The translations under genes and the position numbers were made by a program. A stretch of 64,000 nucleotides of DNA from Candidatus Villigracilis affinis (GTDB lineage: Bacteria > Chloroflexota > Anaerolineae > Anaerolineales > Villigracilaceae). This document shows positions 1-7,826 of this stretch, piece after piece (within the stretch, counting starts at the first letter, position 1; every line of letters starts with the position of its first letter). The stretch lies in contig JADKEA010000024.1 of the NCBI GenBank assembly GCA_016718275.1, forward strand, positions 62,001 to 126,000. Reading direction: 5' to 3'. A model generated the notes under the pieces. It searched no databases and was not told the DNA's origin. It saw only the letters and a program-made list of their open reading frames with translations.

Positions 1-42
1 GTGGTTTGATTGGCGAGGTCGCCGAAATGGGAATGGGTGTGA

Positions 43-2142
43 TTATCCATGGTTATTCTGCTGTTTTAGTAAGCGTGCTGAGTTGCCCAAAATGCCAAGG
101 TCTGGAATGGATTGAAGCGCGGCGGCGAGCATGGGCGGAAGAAAACCAAATGCTGCGAGCGCGAGACCGATGATGTTGTATGCGGCGGTGAAACCGAGAT
201 TGCCTTTCACCACGCGCATGGTGCGTTGGGCGGTGGCAATGACGTGCGGAACGAGCATCCAATCTTCGTGCATGAGGGTGATGTGCGCGGCTTCGATGGC
301 GATGTCTGTGCCTGCTTTCATGGCGATGCCAACGTTGGCTTGCGCAAGCGCGGGCGCATCGTTGATGCCGTCACCGACCATGACGACGATGTGTCCCTGC
401 GATTGATATTCTTTGACGATGCGAATTTTATCTTCGGGCAAAAGATTTGCGCGGAACGATATGCCCAATGAATTGCCAACGGAAGATGCGGTCTGTTCAT
501 TGTCACCAGTCAGCAGTTCGATTCTTTTTATGCCGAGTCGTTTTGCTTCCTGCAATGCTTCTGGAACTTCGCTTCGCAATGTGTCTGAGGCGGCGATCAG
601 CCCTGCAAGTGCGCCATCTTTTGAAACGAATAAAACGGTTTTGCCTTGCGCTTCCAAAGTTTGTGCCTGCATTGGCGGGGCAAACTCTTTCATCAGTGAT
701 TGCTTGCCCACTGTGATCGTTGCGCCATTTACATTTGCGCGTACGCCCATGCCTGCAAGTGATTCGAAATTTGTTGCTTCCTGCAATTGCAGTCCGCGTT
801 CATGCGCGGAGCGGCGCAATGCGTCAGCGAGGGGATGCTCCGAGTAACGGTCAGCAGATGCGGCGGCGGAAAGAAGCGATGCTTCGTCCATGCCGTTCAA
901 TGAAATGATGTCCGTCACGATCGGCTTGCCCAGCGTCAACGTCCCAGTTTTATCGATCAACAAAACATCGGCACGCGCAAGCGTTTCCAAATATTTTCCG
1001 CCTTTGATCAACACGCCGCGTTTTGCATTTGCGCCAATGGTTGCGAGCATGGCGATGGGTGTGGCGAGCGCGATGGTGCATGAACAAGCCACGAGCAAAA
1101 CTGCTGCGGTGGCAAGCGGGTTGCGGCTGAATAAAAATGTGAGCGCGGCAATGCCCATCACAACGGGCAAATAATACGTGCTGAATTTATCGGCGAACTG
1201 CTGCACATCGGCGCGGTGCGCTTCGGCTTCTTCCACCATTTTGATGACGCGCCCGAAAGCAGACTCTGCCCCAACAGCCTGTGTGCGGACTTTGAGAGTT
1301 CCCTGCTTAAGCAGCGTTGCCGCGAACACACGCGACCCGACGCCTGCTTCCACGGGCATTGACTCTCCCGTCACTGAGGCTTGATCCACTGCCCCTTGCC
1401 CCGAGATGACTTCACCATCCACAGGGATTTTTTCACCAGGGCGAATGACCACGATGTGATCGTTTCGTACTTCTGCAATTGGGAAATCTTTTTCTTCGCC
1501 GTCAATTTCCACGCGTGCAGTTTGCGGCGCAAGAGCCGTGAGGTCTTTGACTGCGCGGCGCGCGCCTTCGGCTGTGAGTCTTTCGGTGTAGTTGCCGATG
1601 TGCATGAAGAAAACAACGACCATCGCGGTTGTCCACTCGCCGACGAATAACGCGGCGAACGCACCAATGGACATGAGCGTGTGCGAGATGACTTGTCTTT
1701 TCAGCGCGGCGCGGATGACGTTGAAGAATATCGGCGAGCCGCCGATCAACACCAATGCGACGCCAACGGGGAAGGGGATGATCTGTGTTAAGCCATCCAG
1801 CAGTCCAAGCCATTCACCTGCAACGACCAGCAGAATGATCGCGCCAAAGGCCAGCCCCAATGCGGTGAACATGCGCCGTGAAAATTCACCGAGCGCGGCG
1901 TTGGGAGTTTTGCTTTCTCCATTTTGCTGCGGCACAGAATAGCCCGCACCTGTCACTGCCTGACGGATGTCCGCCATCTTCACGAGTGACGGGTCAAGCT
2001 GGATGATGGCTTTTTCAGAGGAGAGAAACACATCCACTTTTTGCACGCCGCTTAATGTGGAAATGGCGTGCTGAACGTGCTGCGTGCATTCGGTACAGTC
2101 CATGCCTGCGATGGGGACTTCGATGGTTTGGGTTTGGTTCAC
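43..2142 (-). CDS. P1B-type heavy-metal translocating ATPase
   Basis: Inner-membrane pump that exports a soft or transition metal ion using ATP. The protein (about 699 aa from the GTG at 2142) has an N-terminal heavy-metal-associated domain with a GMDCTEC motif, paired membrane helices, the actuator motif TGES, the phosphorylation motif DKTGTLT (Asp about 397), the SEHPLA motif and the hinge GDGINDAP. The ion-site motif in the helix before the phosphorylation domain reads CSC (about 353-355) where CPC is usual, so the conserved proline is a serine. The frame stays open to an ATG at 2217, but that start would overlap the readthrough form of the rhodanese gene; GTG 2142 or TTG 2148 puts the metal-binding domain directly at the N terminus. 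It is the last gene of an ArsR-rhodanese-ATPase operon; the CzrA-like repressor suggests zinc, cobalt or cadmium. Family certain, ion not. Confidence 0.93.
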   Translation of the reverse strand: MNQTQTIEVPIAGMDCTECTQHVQHAISTLSGVQKVDVFLSSEKAIIQLDPSLVKMADIRQAVTGAGYSVPQQNGESKTPNAALGEFSRRMFTALGLAFGAIILLVVAGEWLGLLDGLTQIIPFPVGVALVLIGGSPIFFNVIRAALKRQVISHTLMSIGAFAALFVGEWTTAMVVVFFMHIGNYTERLTAEGARRAVKDLTALAPQTARVEIDGEEKDFPIAEVRNDHIVVIRPGEKIPVDGEVISGQGAVDQASVTGESMPVEAGVGSRVFAATLLKQGTLKVRTQAVGAESAFGRVIKMVEEAEAHRADVQQFADKFSTYYLPVVMGIAALTFLFSRNPLATAAVLLVACSCTIALATPIAMLATIGANAKRGVLIKGGKYLETLARADVLLIDKTGTLTLGKPIVTDIISLNGMDEASLLSAAASADRYSEHPLADALRRSAHERGLQLQEATNFESLAGMGVRANVNGATITVGKQSLMKEFAPPMQAQTLEAQGKTVLFVSKDGALAGLIAASDTLRSEVPEALQEAKRLGIKRIELLTGDNEQTASSVGNSLGISFRANLLPEDKIRIVKEYQSQGHIVVMVGDGINDAPALAQANVGIAMKAGTDIAIEAAHITLMHEDWMLVPHVIATAQRTMRVVKGNLGFTAAYNIIGLALAAFGFLPPMLAAALQSIPDLGILGNSARLLKQQNNHG

Positions 2143-2183
2143 GGTCAATTCAAAAATACTTTCATTGAAAATTCCGTAACAAG

Positions 2184-2651
2184 TTAAGGCTGGACAGGAT
2201 AACCTGCATTGAGCCACGGCTCGAGGCCGCCAAGGATGGGAGTTGCTTTTTGGAAACCGTTTTCAAGCAAGATGGACGCCGCACGGGCGCTGGTTTCTTC
2301 GCTGGGTCAGGTACAGTAGGTGATGATCCATTGAGCCTTATCGAGTTCGCCCAGGCGTGCTTCAAGTTCTTCACTGGGTATGTTGACTGCACCTGAAATA
2401 TGGCTGGCCTGATAAGCTTCCGCAGAGCGGACGTCAACGAACACTGCGGAGCCTGAATCAAGCGCGGCTTTGGCTTCATCGATCGAAACACGTTGAATCT
2501 CAGGATAGACTTCTTCTACGAAAGCCGCTTCCTGGGTTGGAGCAGCAGCAGGAGTTTGGTTTGCGAGCATGAAAGCAGCAACGATCAACAGCAATCCGCC
2601 GCCAACGAGGGTAACGAGTGGAACAAAGTTATTTTTCTTTTGTCGTGACAT
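2184..2651 (-). CDS. Membrane-anchored rhodanese with in-frame TGA (candidate selenoprotein)
   Basis: Single rhodanese domain facing the periplasm behind one N-terminal membrane helix (about residues 10-30). Such domains move sulfane sulfur or do thiol chemistry on an active-site cysteine. The motifs VDVRSAEAY and HISGAVNIP are present. The frame reads ITYCT, then TGA at 2307-2309, then PSEETSARAA and ILGGLEPWLNAGYPVQP, ending at a TAA at 2184. The rhodanese fold thus continues in the same frame after the TGA, giving 155 aa with codon 115 being TGA. From memory, relatives often have C-x-C-P here, so the TGA replaces the second cysteine while Cys113 is kept. A short hairpin (2276-2290) lies 21 nt downstream of the TGA. 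I read it as selenocysteine; a nonsense mutation or sequencing error giving a 114-aa product (2307-2651) is the alternative. Start ATG has an AAAGGA site. It lies 21 bp after the arsR gene. Confidence 0.8.
2276..2290 (-). promoter_or_regulatory. Possible bacterial SECIS hairpin
   Basis: In the mRNA, a four-pair CGCC/GGCG stem closed below by a G-U pair carries a five-base loop CGUGC with G as its second base. The loop begins 21 nt after the TGA of the rhodanese gene. Published bacterial SECIS rules (short upper stem, small loop with a G in the first two positions, loop about 16-37 nt after UGA) are met, but so short a stem can arise by chance. Confidence 0.4.
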
Positions 2652-2672
2652 TATGCGGTTCCTTTTGGTGTG

Positions 2673-2963
2673 TTATCCATGTTCTACATGGTCAAGGCCC
2701 ATGCTGAATAGTTTTGAGACATGGTCATCGTCCAGAGAGTAAAAGACCTGCCGCCCGTCTTTGCGTGCGCGGACGAGGTGCATTTGGCGCAACCCGCGCA
2801 GTTGATGAGACACGGCAGACTCGGTCATTTTGAGTTCTTCGGCCAGTGTGCTGACGCTCATTTCGCCTTCCATGAGAAGGGAGATCAGGCGGACACGGCT
2901 GGCGTCGCTGAGGGCGCTGAAGAGTTCAGCAAGTTGAATGGCTTTGAGTTCGGTGAGTTTCAT
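2673..2963 (-). CDS. ArsR/SmtB-family metal-sensing repressor, CzrA-like
   Basis: A 96-aa winged-helix repressor with the recognition helix in the stretch LKMTESAVSHQLRGLR. The C-terminal helix has Asp79, His81, His92 and His95, spaced exactly like the alpha-5 metal site of CzrA (D-x-H-x10-H-x2-H), so zinc or cobalt is the likely inducer. The alpha-3 cysteine site of arsenic or cadmium sensors is absent. The frame is open to a TTG at 2984, but that codon lies inside the palindromic operator, so ATG 2963 is chosen; no Shine-Dalgarno is visible and the message may be leaderless. It is first in the operon with the rhodanese and P-type ATPase and probably represses all three. Confidence 0.93.
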   Translation of the reverse strand: MKLTELKAIQLAELFSALSDASRVRLISLLMEGEMSVSTLAEELKMTESAVSHQLRGLRQMHLVRARKDGRQVFYSLDDDHVSKLFSMGLDHVEHG

Positions 2964-2971
2964 AATGTATG

Positions 2972-2997
2972 AATATATGAGCAAGTGTTCATATATT
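2972..2997. promoter_or_regulatory. ArsR/SmtB-type operator
   Basis: Inverted repeat with half-sites AATATATGAGCAA and AATATATGAACAC (11 of 13 positions match), ending 8 bp before the arsR start codon. The sequence has the ATATGA-CA...TG-TCATAT form of SmtB/CzrA operators. Repressor bound here would block initiation of the arsR-rhodanese-ATPase operon. Confidence 0.85.
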
Positions 2998-3008
2998 ACT
3001 CTTTAAAA

Positions 3009-3042
3009 CAAAACCTGTCAATGTGATATTTGACAGGTTTTG
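3009..3042 (-). terminator. Terminator after the ZIP gene
   Basis: Perfect 13-bp inverted repeat (3009-3021 with 3030-3042) with an 8-base loop, followed on the minus strand by a T-rich tract (GTTTTAAAG). It separates the ZIP transcript from the arsR promoter. Confidence 0.7.
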
Positions 3043-3069
3043 TGGGGTGATTTTTAGATTTTATGGAAG

Positions 3070-3125
3070 GTTTACAAAGGCACGAGAAAAGATTCTGTGT
3101 TCTTTGTGCGCTCTGTGGTGAATCA
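3070..3125. repeat. Degenerate CTCTGTG-type intergenic repeat
   Basis: The stretch TTCTGTGTTCTTTGTGCGCT followed by CTGTGGTGAAT resembles the repeat at 5431-5497, which has the same CTCTGTG / CCGTG periodicity. It lies between the ZIP stop codon and its terminator and carries no reading frame I can support. Confidence 0.5.
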
Positions 3126-4316
3126 TTATTTTATGAAAATGCCCGTGACCCAAAGCATGAGCATGCCTGTAATGACTCCGCTGAAAATGTAGCCTGGCAT
3201 GGGTTGTTTGACATTGTCCCTTTGGATCATCCTTCCAATTTCAACCGCAACCTGGAAGATCGCGCCAGTGCCAATGGCAAGGAAGAGAACCGCGAGGAAT
3301 GGTGATGGGGTGTATCCGCCGATCCATGCGCCGATGATGGCGGGGGCGCCGCCGAGCAAACCCAGCAAGGCGAGCTGGCGAATGTTCGGGCGGTCACGCA
3401 AAATGGGTGCGATGATGCCGAGTCCCTCGGTGATGTTTTGGATAATGAACCCGACCACGAGGAATGTACCCAAGGCAATTTCGCCCACGTTGTAGGCTGC
3501 GCCGATGGCAAGTCCCTCGCCAAGATTATGGATACCGATGCCGAGGGCAATTCTCCAGGCGATGTTCAGGCGCTGCGATGACTCGGAACGGTCGGATGAT
3601 TTCGAGCCGCCGATCATTTCAAGCAGCATATAAGTGGCAACAGCCCCGATGCCGATCAACCCGATGCCCTGATACGTGGATGGAACTTCCGCGGCCTGTT
3701 CGAGGGCTTCAAGGAGGGTATCCAGCCCAAGGAAAATTAACAACCCAACAGTGACCGCCATGAGGAAGGTCATCCATTGTTTGCCGAGGGCTCGAAGCGC
3801 AGGGAGCCAAAAGATGCCAAGGAAGATCGGGATAACTCCAACGTATAGTCCGATCAACGTGAAGCTCCAAAAGGTCTTTTCATCTGGCTGCGGAGTTTCA
3901 AACGCAACAGGGATCACTACATCAAACGGAACGGCGTTGCTGGTGAACACGCGCACCGCGTATGCTTCACCTTCCGTCCATGCATAGTTGACGGTGATGA
4001 CTGCTGTTCCAAGCCGTGGAATGGTGACGCTGGGCGAAACCTCGAAAGGCATCACGGCTTCATTGACAATGATCTGTGCAATGGTCAATTCTGCGGGGCC
4101 GGTGTTTTGAACATGCAGTTCGATATGTCCGCGGGCGAGGTGATATCTTTCAATGGATAAATTTTCAATAGGCGCGGGGGAATCCATATCCAGTCCGCCG
4201 CCTGTGTTTAGGAAGAGGGCGATCACTCCAGCGAGGAGAATGATTGGGAGCAGAAGCAGGATGAAGGTCTGGAAAGTGAAGCGGCTCTTTGTCGTGGGGG
4301 GAATTTGGTCAGTCAT
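3126..4316 (-). CDS. ZIP-family divalent metal transporter with N-terminal extracytoplasmic domain
   Basis: A 396-aa membrane protein. Residues 18-37 form one membrane helix, followed by a beta-rich domain (about 50-140) that should sit outside the membrane, then about eight helices. The ZIP metal-site motifs are HNLGEGLAIG (263-272) and QNITEG (293-298); in the second, Gln stands where many ZIPs have His. ZIP proteins import Zn, Fe or Mn. The extracytoplasmic domain before the ZIP core is unlike the classic 8-helix family and may deliver or sense metal. It follows the multicopper oxidase by 13 bp, so the two are probably cotranscribed: oxidase and uptake or efflux would work on the same metal. 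Substrate cannot be told from sequence. Confidence 0.85.
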   Translation of the reverse strand: MTDQIPPTTKSRFTFQTFILLLLPIILLAGVIALFLNTGGGLDMDSPAPIENLSIERYHLARGHIELHVQNTGPAELTIAQIIVNEAVMPFEVSPSVTIPRLGTAVITVNYAWTEGEAYAVRVFTSNAVPFDVVIPVAFETPQPDEKTFWSFTLIGLYVGVIPIFLGIFWLPALRALGKQWMTFLMAVTVGLLIFLGLDTLLEALEQAAEVPSTYQGIGLIGIGAVATYMLLEMIGGSKSSDRSESSQRLNIAWRIALGIGIHNLGEGLAIGAAYNVGEIALGTFLVVGFIIQNITEGLGIIAPILRDRPNIRQLALLGLLGGAPAIIGAWIGGYTPSPFLAVLFLAIGTGAIFQVAVEIGRMIQRDNVKQPMPGYIFSGVITGMLMLWVTGIFIK

Positions 4317-4329
4317 AATCGGCTTCTCC

Positions 4330-5373
4330 TTACGCTGCTAACACTTCGAACATGCCATTCCAGCCAAGTTCTGCGAACTCGGTCACATGTGCGTGGAACA
4401 TGTACATGCCGGGATGTTTGTAGCTGAATTCCAAAATTCCACGCTGGGCTTGACCTTGAATGATGGTGTCGGTGAATTCCGATGGTATGAGGCTGGTGCC
4501 AGTGGGATAGTAGTGAAAGAAATTCGCGTGCAAGTGGAAGGAGTTGACGAGATCGAATTCAAGAATGTTGACGAGATAAATGCGCACCGTTTCGCCGACC
4601 TTGATCTGGATGGGATGGTTTTGATAATAGAACGGAATGCCATTGACCGCGTAAAAATCATTTGCATCATCGAAGTCCACATCGATGCCGTTCATCACCA
4701 TGACCATTTCCTTGTCCATTTGCGGACGGCCTTCTTTGGGATCAACAATGAACGCACCGTAGAGTCCTTTTGCAATGTGACGCGCGAGCGGAAAAACGTG
4801 GCAGTGATACAGATGCAAGCCAAACGGTTCAGCATCGAATTCATAAATAAATTCTTCACCGGGGTTCACCATGCCGCCGGGGCCAGAACCTGGCACGCCA
4901 TCCATTGTGCCGGCATGGACACCGTGAAAGTGCATAGAGTGTGGGTGGTCACTTCCGTTCTTGAAATGGATGCGAATGTGATCGCCTTCCGTGGCGCGGA
5001 TGGTGGGGCCGGGGATGCGTCCGTTATATGTCCATGCGGGAAAATCAATGCCAGGGACGATCTCAATATTTTTATTGACAGCGACGATCTCGTATTCGCG
5101 CAGTGTTTGTCCATTGGGAAGCGTGGAAACTTTTCCGTAATCGAAATCGGTAAGAATATCCCCCGGGTTGAAACCGTTTCTTTCGTGGTCCACGTCACCG
5201 GTGCCGGGTAATCCTTCCCCGTGCTCCATTGGCGTGGGTGTTTGTAAAAAATGTGCTTTGTGGTCTGCCTTTTCGGCGGGTTTGAAATTGGTAAGGGCAA
5301 CGCTGCCCGCTGCGGATAAAATCCCGAACCCGCCGAGTTTGAGGAGATCTCTTCTTGAAAATCTGTTCTTCAT
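4330..5373 (-). CDS. Two-domain multicopper oxidase (laccase/NirK-like), Tat-exported
   Basis: Periplasmic or surface copper oxidase of 347 aa. The start SRRDLLKLGG is a Tat signal, so it is exported folded. Copper ligands are visible: HSMHFH (145-150), HLYHCHVFPLARH (187-199) with the type-1 His-Cys-His, HLHANFFH (from 280) and MFHAHV (325-330). Two cupredoxin domains with these motifs fit the two-domain laccase/nitrite-reductase superfamily; the length is close to NirK, but NirK identity cannot be claimed from motifs alone. A metal oxidase role is suggested by the ZIP gene 13 bp downstream. SD AGAGGTGAA precedes the ATG. Confidence 0.87.
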   Translation of the reverse strand: MKNRFSRRDLLKLGGFGILSAAGSVALTNFKPAEKADHKAHFLQTPTPMEHGEGLPGTGDVDHERNGFNPGDILTDFDYGKVSTLPNGQTLREYEIVAVNKNIEIVPGIDFPAWTYNGRIPGPTIRATEGDHIRIHFKNGSDHPHSMHFHGVHAGTMDGVPGSGPGGMVNPGEEFIYEFDAEPFGLHLYHCHVFPLARHIAKGLYGAFIVDPKEGRPQMDKEMVMVMNGIDVDFDDANDFYAVNGIPFYYQNHPIQIKVGETVRIYLVNILEFDLVNSFHLHANFFHYYPTGTSLIPSEFTDTIIQGQAQRGILEFSYKHPGMYMFHAHVTEFAELGWNGMFEVLAA

Positions 5374-5430
5374 GTTTCACCTCTAAAGTTATTGATAAAT
5401 TTGAGCTTTTGTAAAAGCCAGTAAACTAAC

Positions 5431-5497
5431 CACGGAGTCACGGAAACACTGAGGAAATTAATAAAGAACTCTGTGCCTCCGTGTCTCAGCGGTTCAA
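5431..5497. repeat. Imperfect palindromic intergenic repeat
   Basis: Left arm ACCACGGAGTCACGGAAACA and right arm CTGTGCCTCCGTGTCTCAGC are imperfect reverse complements. They fill most of the gap between the FeoB permease gene and the multicopper oxidase. Similar CACGGAG/CTCTGTG elements are common between genes in environmental bacteria; a related remnant is at 3070-3125. Confidence 0.65.
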
Positions 5498-5516
5498 ACT
5501 TTTTTACTTGATAGCG

Positions 5517-6905
5517 TTATGCCCAGCCTAACAATCTTGCGATACTTGCGGTTAAGAATGTCACCAAAAATGCAGTTCCTAAAGTCATCACAACGCTCAG
5601 GGTTGCCCACTTCAATGATTTGGTTTCCTTGTAAATGGTCATGATCGTCGTGGCGCATGGATTGTGCAGCAGCGCGAACAACATCAAGTTGACCGCTGTG
5701 AGCATGGTCCAGCCGTTGCCATTGACGAGTAGATCAAAGATCGCTGAGTTGCTGGTCGGCCCGTTGATCATCATACCTGCGCCCATGTACACCATCATCA
5801 TAGTTGGGACAACGATCTCATTGGCGGGGATGGCGATGATGTACGCCAGAAGAATGACTCCATCCAAACCGAGCAATAATCCAAAGGGATTGAGCCAGTC
5901 TGCAATCATACGCGCGAGATTTGAATCGCCGAGATGAATATTCGCCAATACCCAAATGAGCGCACCTGCAGGAGCGGCAGTTTGCATGGCGCGCCACAAG
6001 ACGAAGATAGTGCGGTCAATGATGGAGGTGTACAAAATGCGGCTGACGTTTGGTCTGCGGTAGGGAGGCAGTTCCAATGTGAATGCGGATGCTTCGCCTT
6101 TCAAGACGGTTTTGGATAATATCCACGAGGCGAGGAAGGTGAACATCACACCGATCAACACCACGCCGACAACTGTCCCAGCGGCGATGAAGGAGGTCAA
6201 GGCTGGGGGGAAGGACGCTGCCACGAAAACAGTAGCAAGCATAATTAAAGTCGGGAAGCGCCCGTTGCATGGGACGAAGTTATTGGTCAGGATGGCGATC
6301 AATCGTTCACGCGGAGAGTCGATCACGCGGGTCGCGATCACGCCTGCTGCGTTGCATCCAAATCCCATTGCCATCGTCAAGGATTGTTTACCGTGTGCGC
6401 CAGTTTTCTTGAAGAGCCAGTCCATGTTGAATGCCACGCGCGGCAGATAACCGAGGTCTTCCAAAAATGTGAAGGCGGGGAAGAAGATCATCATCGGCGG
6501 CAGCATCACACTGACGACCCAGGCGAGGCCGAGATACACGCCGTCCCACAAGAAACCAGTGAGCCACCACGGTGCGCCAATTTGATTGAAGAGTGCGCGG
6601 CCATAATCGCCGATGCCAAACAACACAACCGCGATCCAGCCTGAAACCACATTCGCGCCTGAAACCGTCAGCCAAATGATGAGGCTGAGCAGAAGCAGCA
6701 TGATGGGCAAACCCGCATACGGCGAGGTGACGAGGCGGTCTATTTTTTGGTCGAAGTCATATTTTTTATCTGAAATGCTTTTAACTGCGCGCTTCGCGAT
6801 CGTTTCTGCTTCTGTATAAAGGGATTTCACGATCTCATCACGGAAGCCCGTGGAAAGACCGTTTCGTAAAGATTCTGCTTTTGCTAAAATTTCATTTGCT
6901 TCCAT
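5517..6905 (-). CDS. feoB: FeoB membrane permease subunit (split FeoB)
   Basis: A 462-aa integral membrane protein corresponding to the transport half of FeoB, the ferrous iron importer. It begins with a soluble linker (residues 1-60), then has two Gate-like regions with the motifs PAFTFLEDLGYLPRVA, GFGCNAAGVIATR and GYG/NPFG; the conserved GxGCN cysteine is present, as is CATTIMTIYKE near the C terminus. The GTPase domain is missing because it is encoded by the separate gene 2 bp upstream; together they make a normal-length FeoB. Split FeoB is known in other bacteria. It probably ends the operon that starts at 11413. Confidence 0.93.
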   Translation of the reverse strand: MEANEILAKAESLRNGLSTGFRDEIVKSLYTEAETIAKRAVKSISDKKYDFDQKIDRLVTSPYAGLPIMLLLLSLIIWLTVSGANVVSGWIAVVLFGIGDYGRALFNQIGAPWWLTGFLWDGVYLGLAWVVSVMLPPMMIFFPAFTFLEDLGYLPRVAFNMDWLFKKTGAHGKQSLTMAMGFGCNAAGVIATRVIDSPRERLIAILTNNFVPCNGRFPTLIMLATVFVAASFPPALTSFIAAGTVVGVVLIGVMFTFLASWILSKTVLKGEASAFTLELPPYRRPNVSRILYTSIIDRTIFVLWRAMQTAAPAGALIWVLANIHLGDSNLARMIADWLNPFGLLLGLDGVILLAYIIAIPANEIVVPTMMMVYMGAGMMINGPTSNSAIFDLLVNGNGWTMLTAVNLMLFALLHNPCATTIMTIYKETKSLKWATLSVVMTLGTAFLVTFLTASIARLLGWA

Positions 6906-6907
6906 AA

Positions 6908-7744
6908 TTATTGCCTTCCCTCAACCGACATCTTCCCGCTGAACTGCACATCTGCGCGCTGCTGGCGCGAGACGATGTCACCCAGCTCGCCAGTGGATAA
7001 TGCTTTTTGCACGCGCGCATCGCCATCCAAAAGACGGATCGCAAGCCAGCGCGCATTTGGAATGCCAGGTGCCATTTGCTCGATCATCGGCACAAGTTCG
7101 TTCACAGCTTTTTGGAATTCAGGCGTGCCATGTACGCGCAAAGGTTTGGTTACTATATTTCCTTCGATCACATCTGCAACGGCGCCCAGCAAAGTATGAA
7201 TGCCATCACCAGTTCGTGCAGTGATCGCAATGGCAGGGACGCCAAGGTCACGGCTCAAGGAACGCGCGTCTACTTCGAGACCTTTTCGTTTTGCTTCATC
7301 CATTAAGTTGATCGCAACTACAACATGCTCGGTAATTTCCATAACCTGTAAAACGAGATTCAAATTTCTTTCCAGCGAAGTTGCATCGCATACAACAATG
7401 GTGCAGCTTGGCTGTCCGAACAAAATAAAATCGCGGGCCACTTCCTCATCCTGTGATGCAGAAAGCAGCGAATAAGTCCCGGGCAGGTCAACTAATTTGT
7501 AGCGCATCTTGTTGAATTCAAACCCGCCTTCGGCGCGGGTCACGGTCTTGCCAGGCCAGTTGCCTGTGTGCTGCTTCAATCCAGTCAACGCATTGAACAG
7601 CGTGGATTTTCCCGTGTTGGGATTTCCAGCCAACGCAATTACGCGGTCAAAATCACCGACCTTGATTCCCATCTGCTCCAACTGCGTGAATGCAGGGCAG
7701 GTTTCGCAATGCTCGGTGGGGAGTACGGTTTTTGTATTTGTCAT
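6908..7744 (-). CDS. feoB: FeoB GTPase subunit (split FeoB)
   Basis: A 278-aa cytoplasmic G protein matching the N-terminal domain of FeoB. G1 is GNPNTGKS (40-47), G3 is DLPGTYSL, G4 is NLMD, and the helical insertion domain fills the C-terminal third. A short cysteine motif HCETCPAF lies at 12-19, ahead of the G domain. It gates iron flow through the permease encoded 2 bp downstream. The 82-bp gap upstream holds a repeat (7759-7826). Confidence 0.93.
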   Translation of the reverse strand: MTNTKTVLPTEHCETCPAFTQLEQMGIKVGDFDRVIALAGNPNTGKSTLFNALTGLKQHTGNWPGKTVTRAEGGFEFNKMRYKLVDLPGTYSLLSASQDEEVARDFILFGQPSCTIVVCDATSLERNLNLVLQVMEITEHVVVAINLMDEAKRKGLEVDARSLSRDLGVPAIAITARTGDGIHTLLGAVADVIEGNIVTKPLRVHGTPEFQKAVNELVPMIEQMAPGIPNARWLAIRLLDGDARVQKALSTGELGDIVSRQQRADVQFSGKMSVEGRQ

Positions 7745-7758
7745 AGTTTCTCCAATGG

Positions 7759-7826
7759 TTCAAAGTTGAAAAGTTGCAGGTTGAAGGTTTAGCTCTTAAC
7801 TTGCAACCTGCTAACTTTCAACCTTT
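7759..7826. repeat. CAACCT/AGGTTG palindromic repeat, copy 1
   Basis: Inverted repeat built of AAAGTTG, GCAGGTTGAAGG and their complements GCAACCTGC and CTTTCAACCT, filling the gap between the DtxR-FeoA gene and the FeoB GTPase gene. A second copy with the same core GTTGAAGGTTTTAGCTGTAA-type centre lies at 42256-42320. Confidence 0.7.

Noticed and set aside
43..2217. Longer P-type ATPase starting at ATG 2217
   Set aside because: Its first 25 residues are the rhodanese 3' end read in another frame; no metal-binding homology is lost by starting at GTG 2142.
2307..2651. 114-aa truncated rhodanese ending at the TGA as the true product
   Set aside because: The fold continues in frame without any other disruption to a TAA, and the TGA sits at a conserved cysteine site. 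Kept only as the alternative.
4387..5211. 274-codon open frame on the plus strand opposite the copper oxidase
   Set aside because: It lies entirely inside the conserved multicopper oxidase gene and has no recognisable domain or ribosome site.
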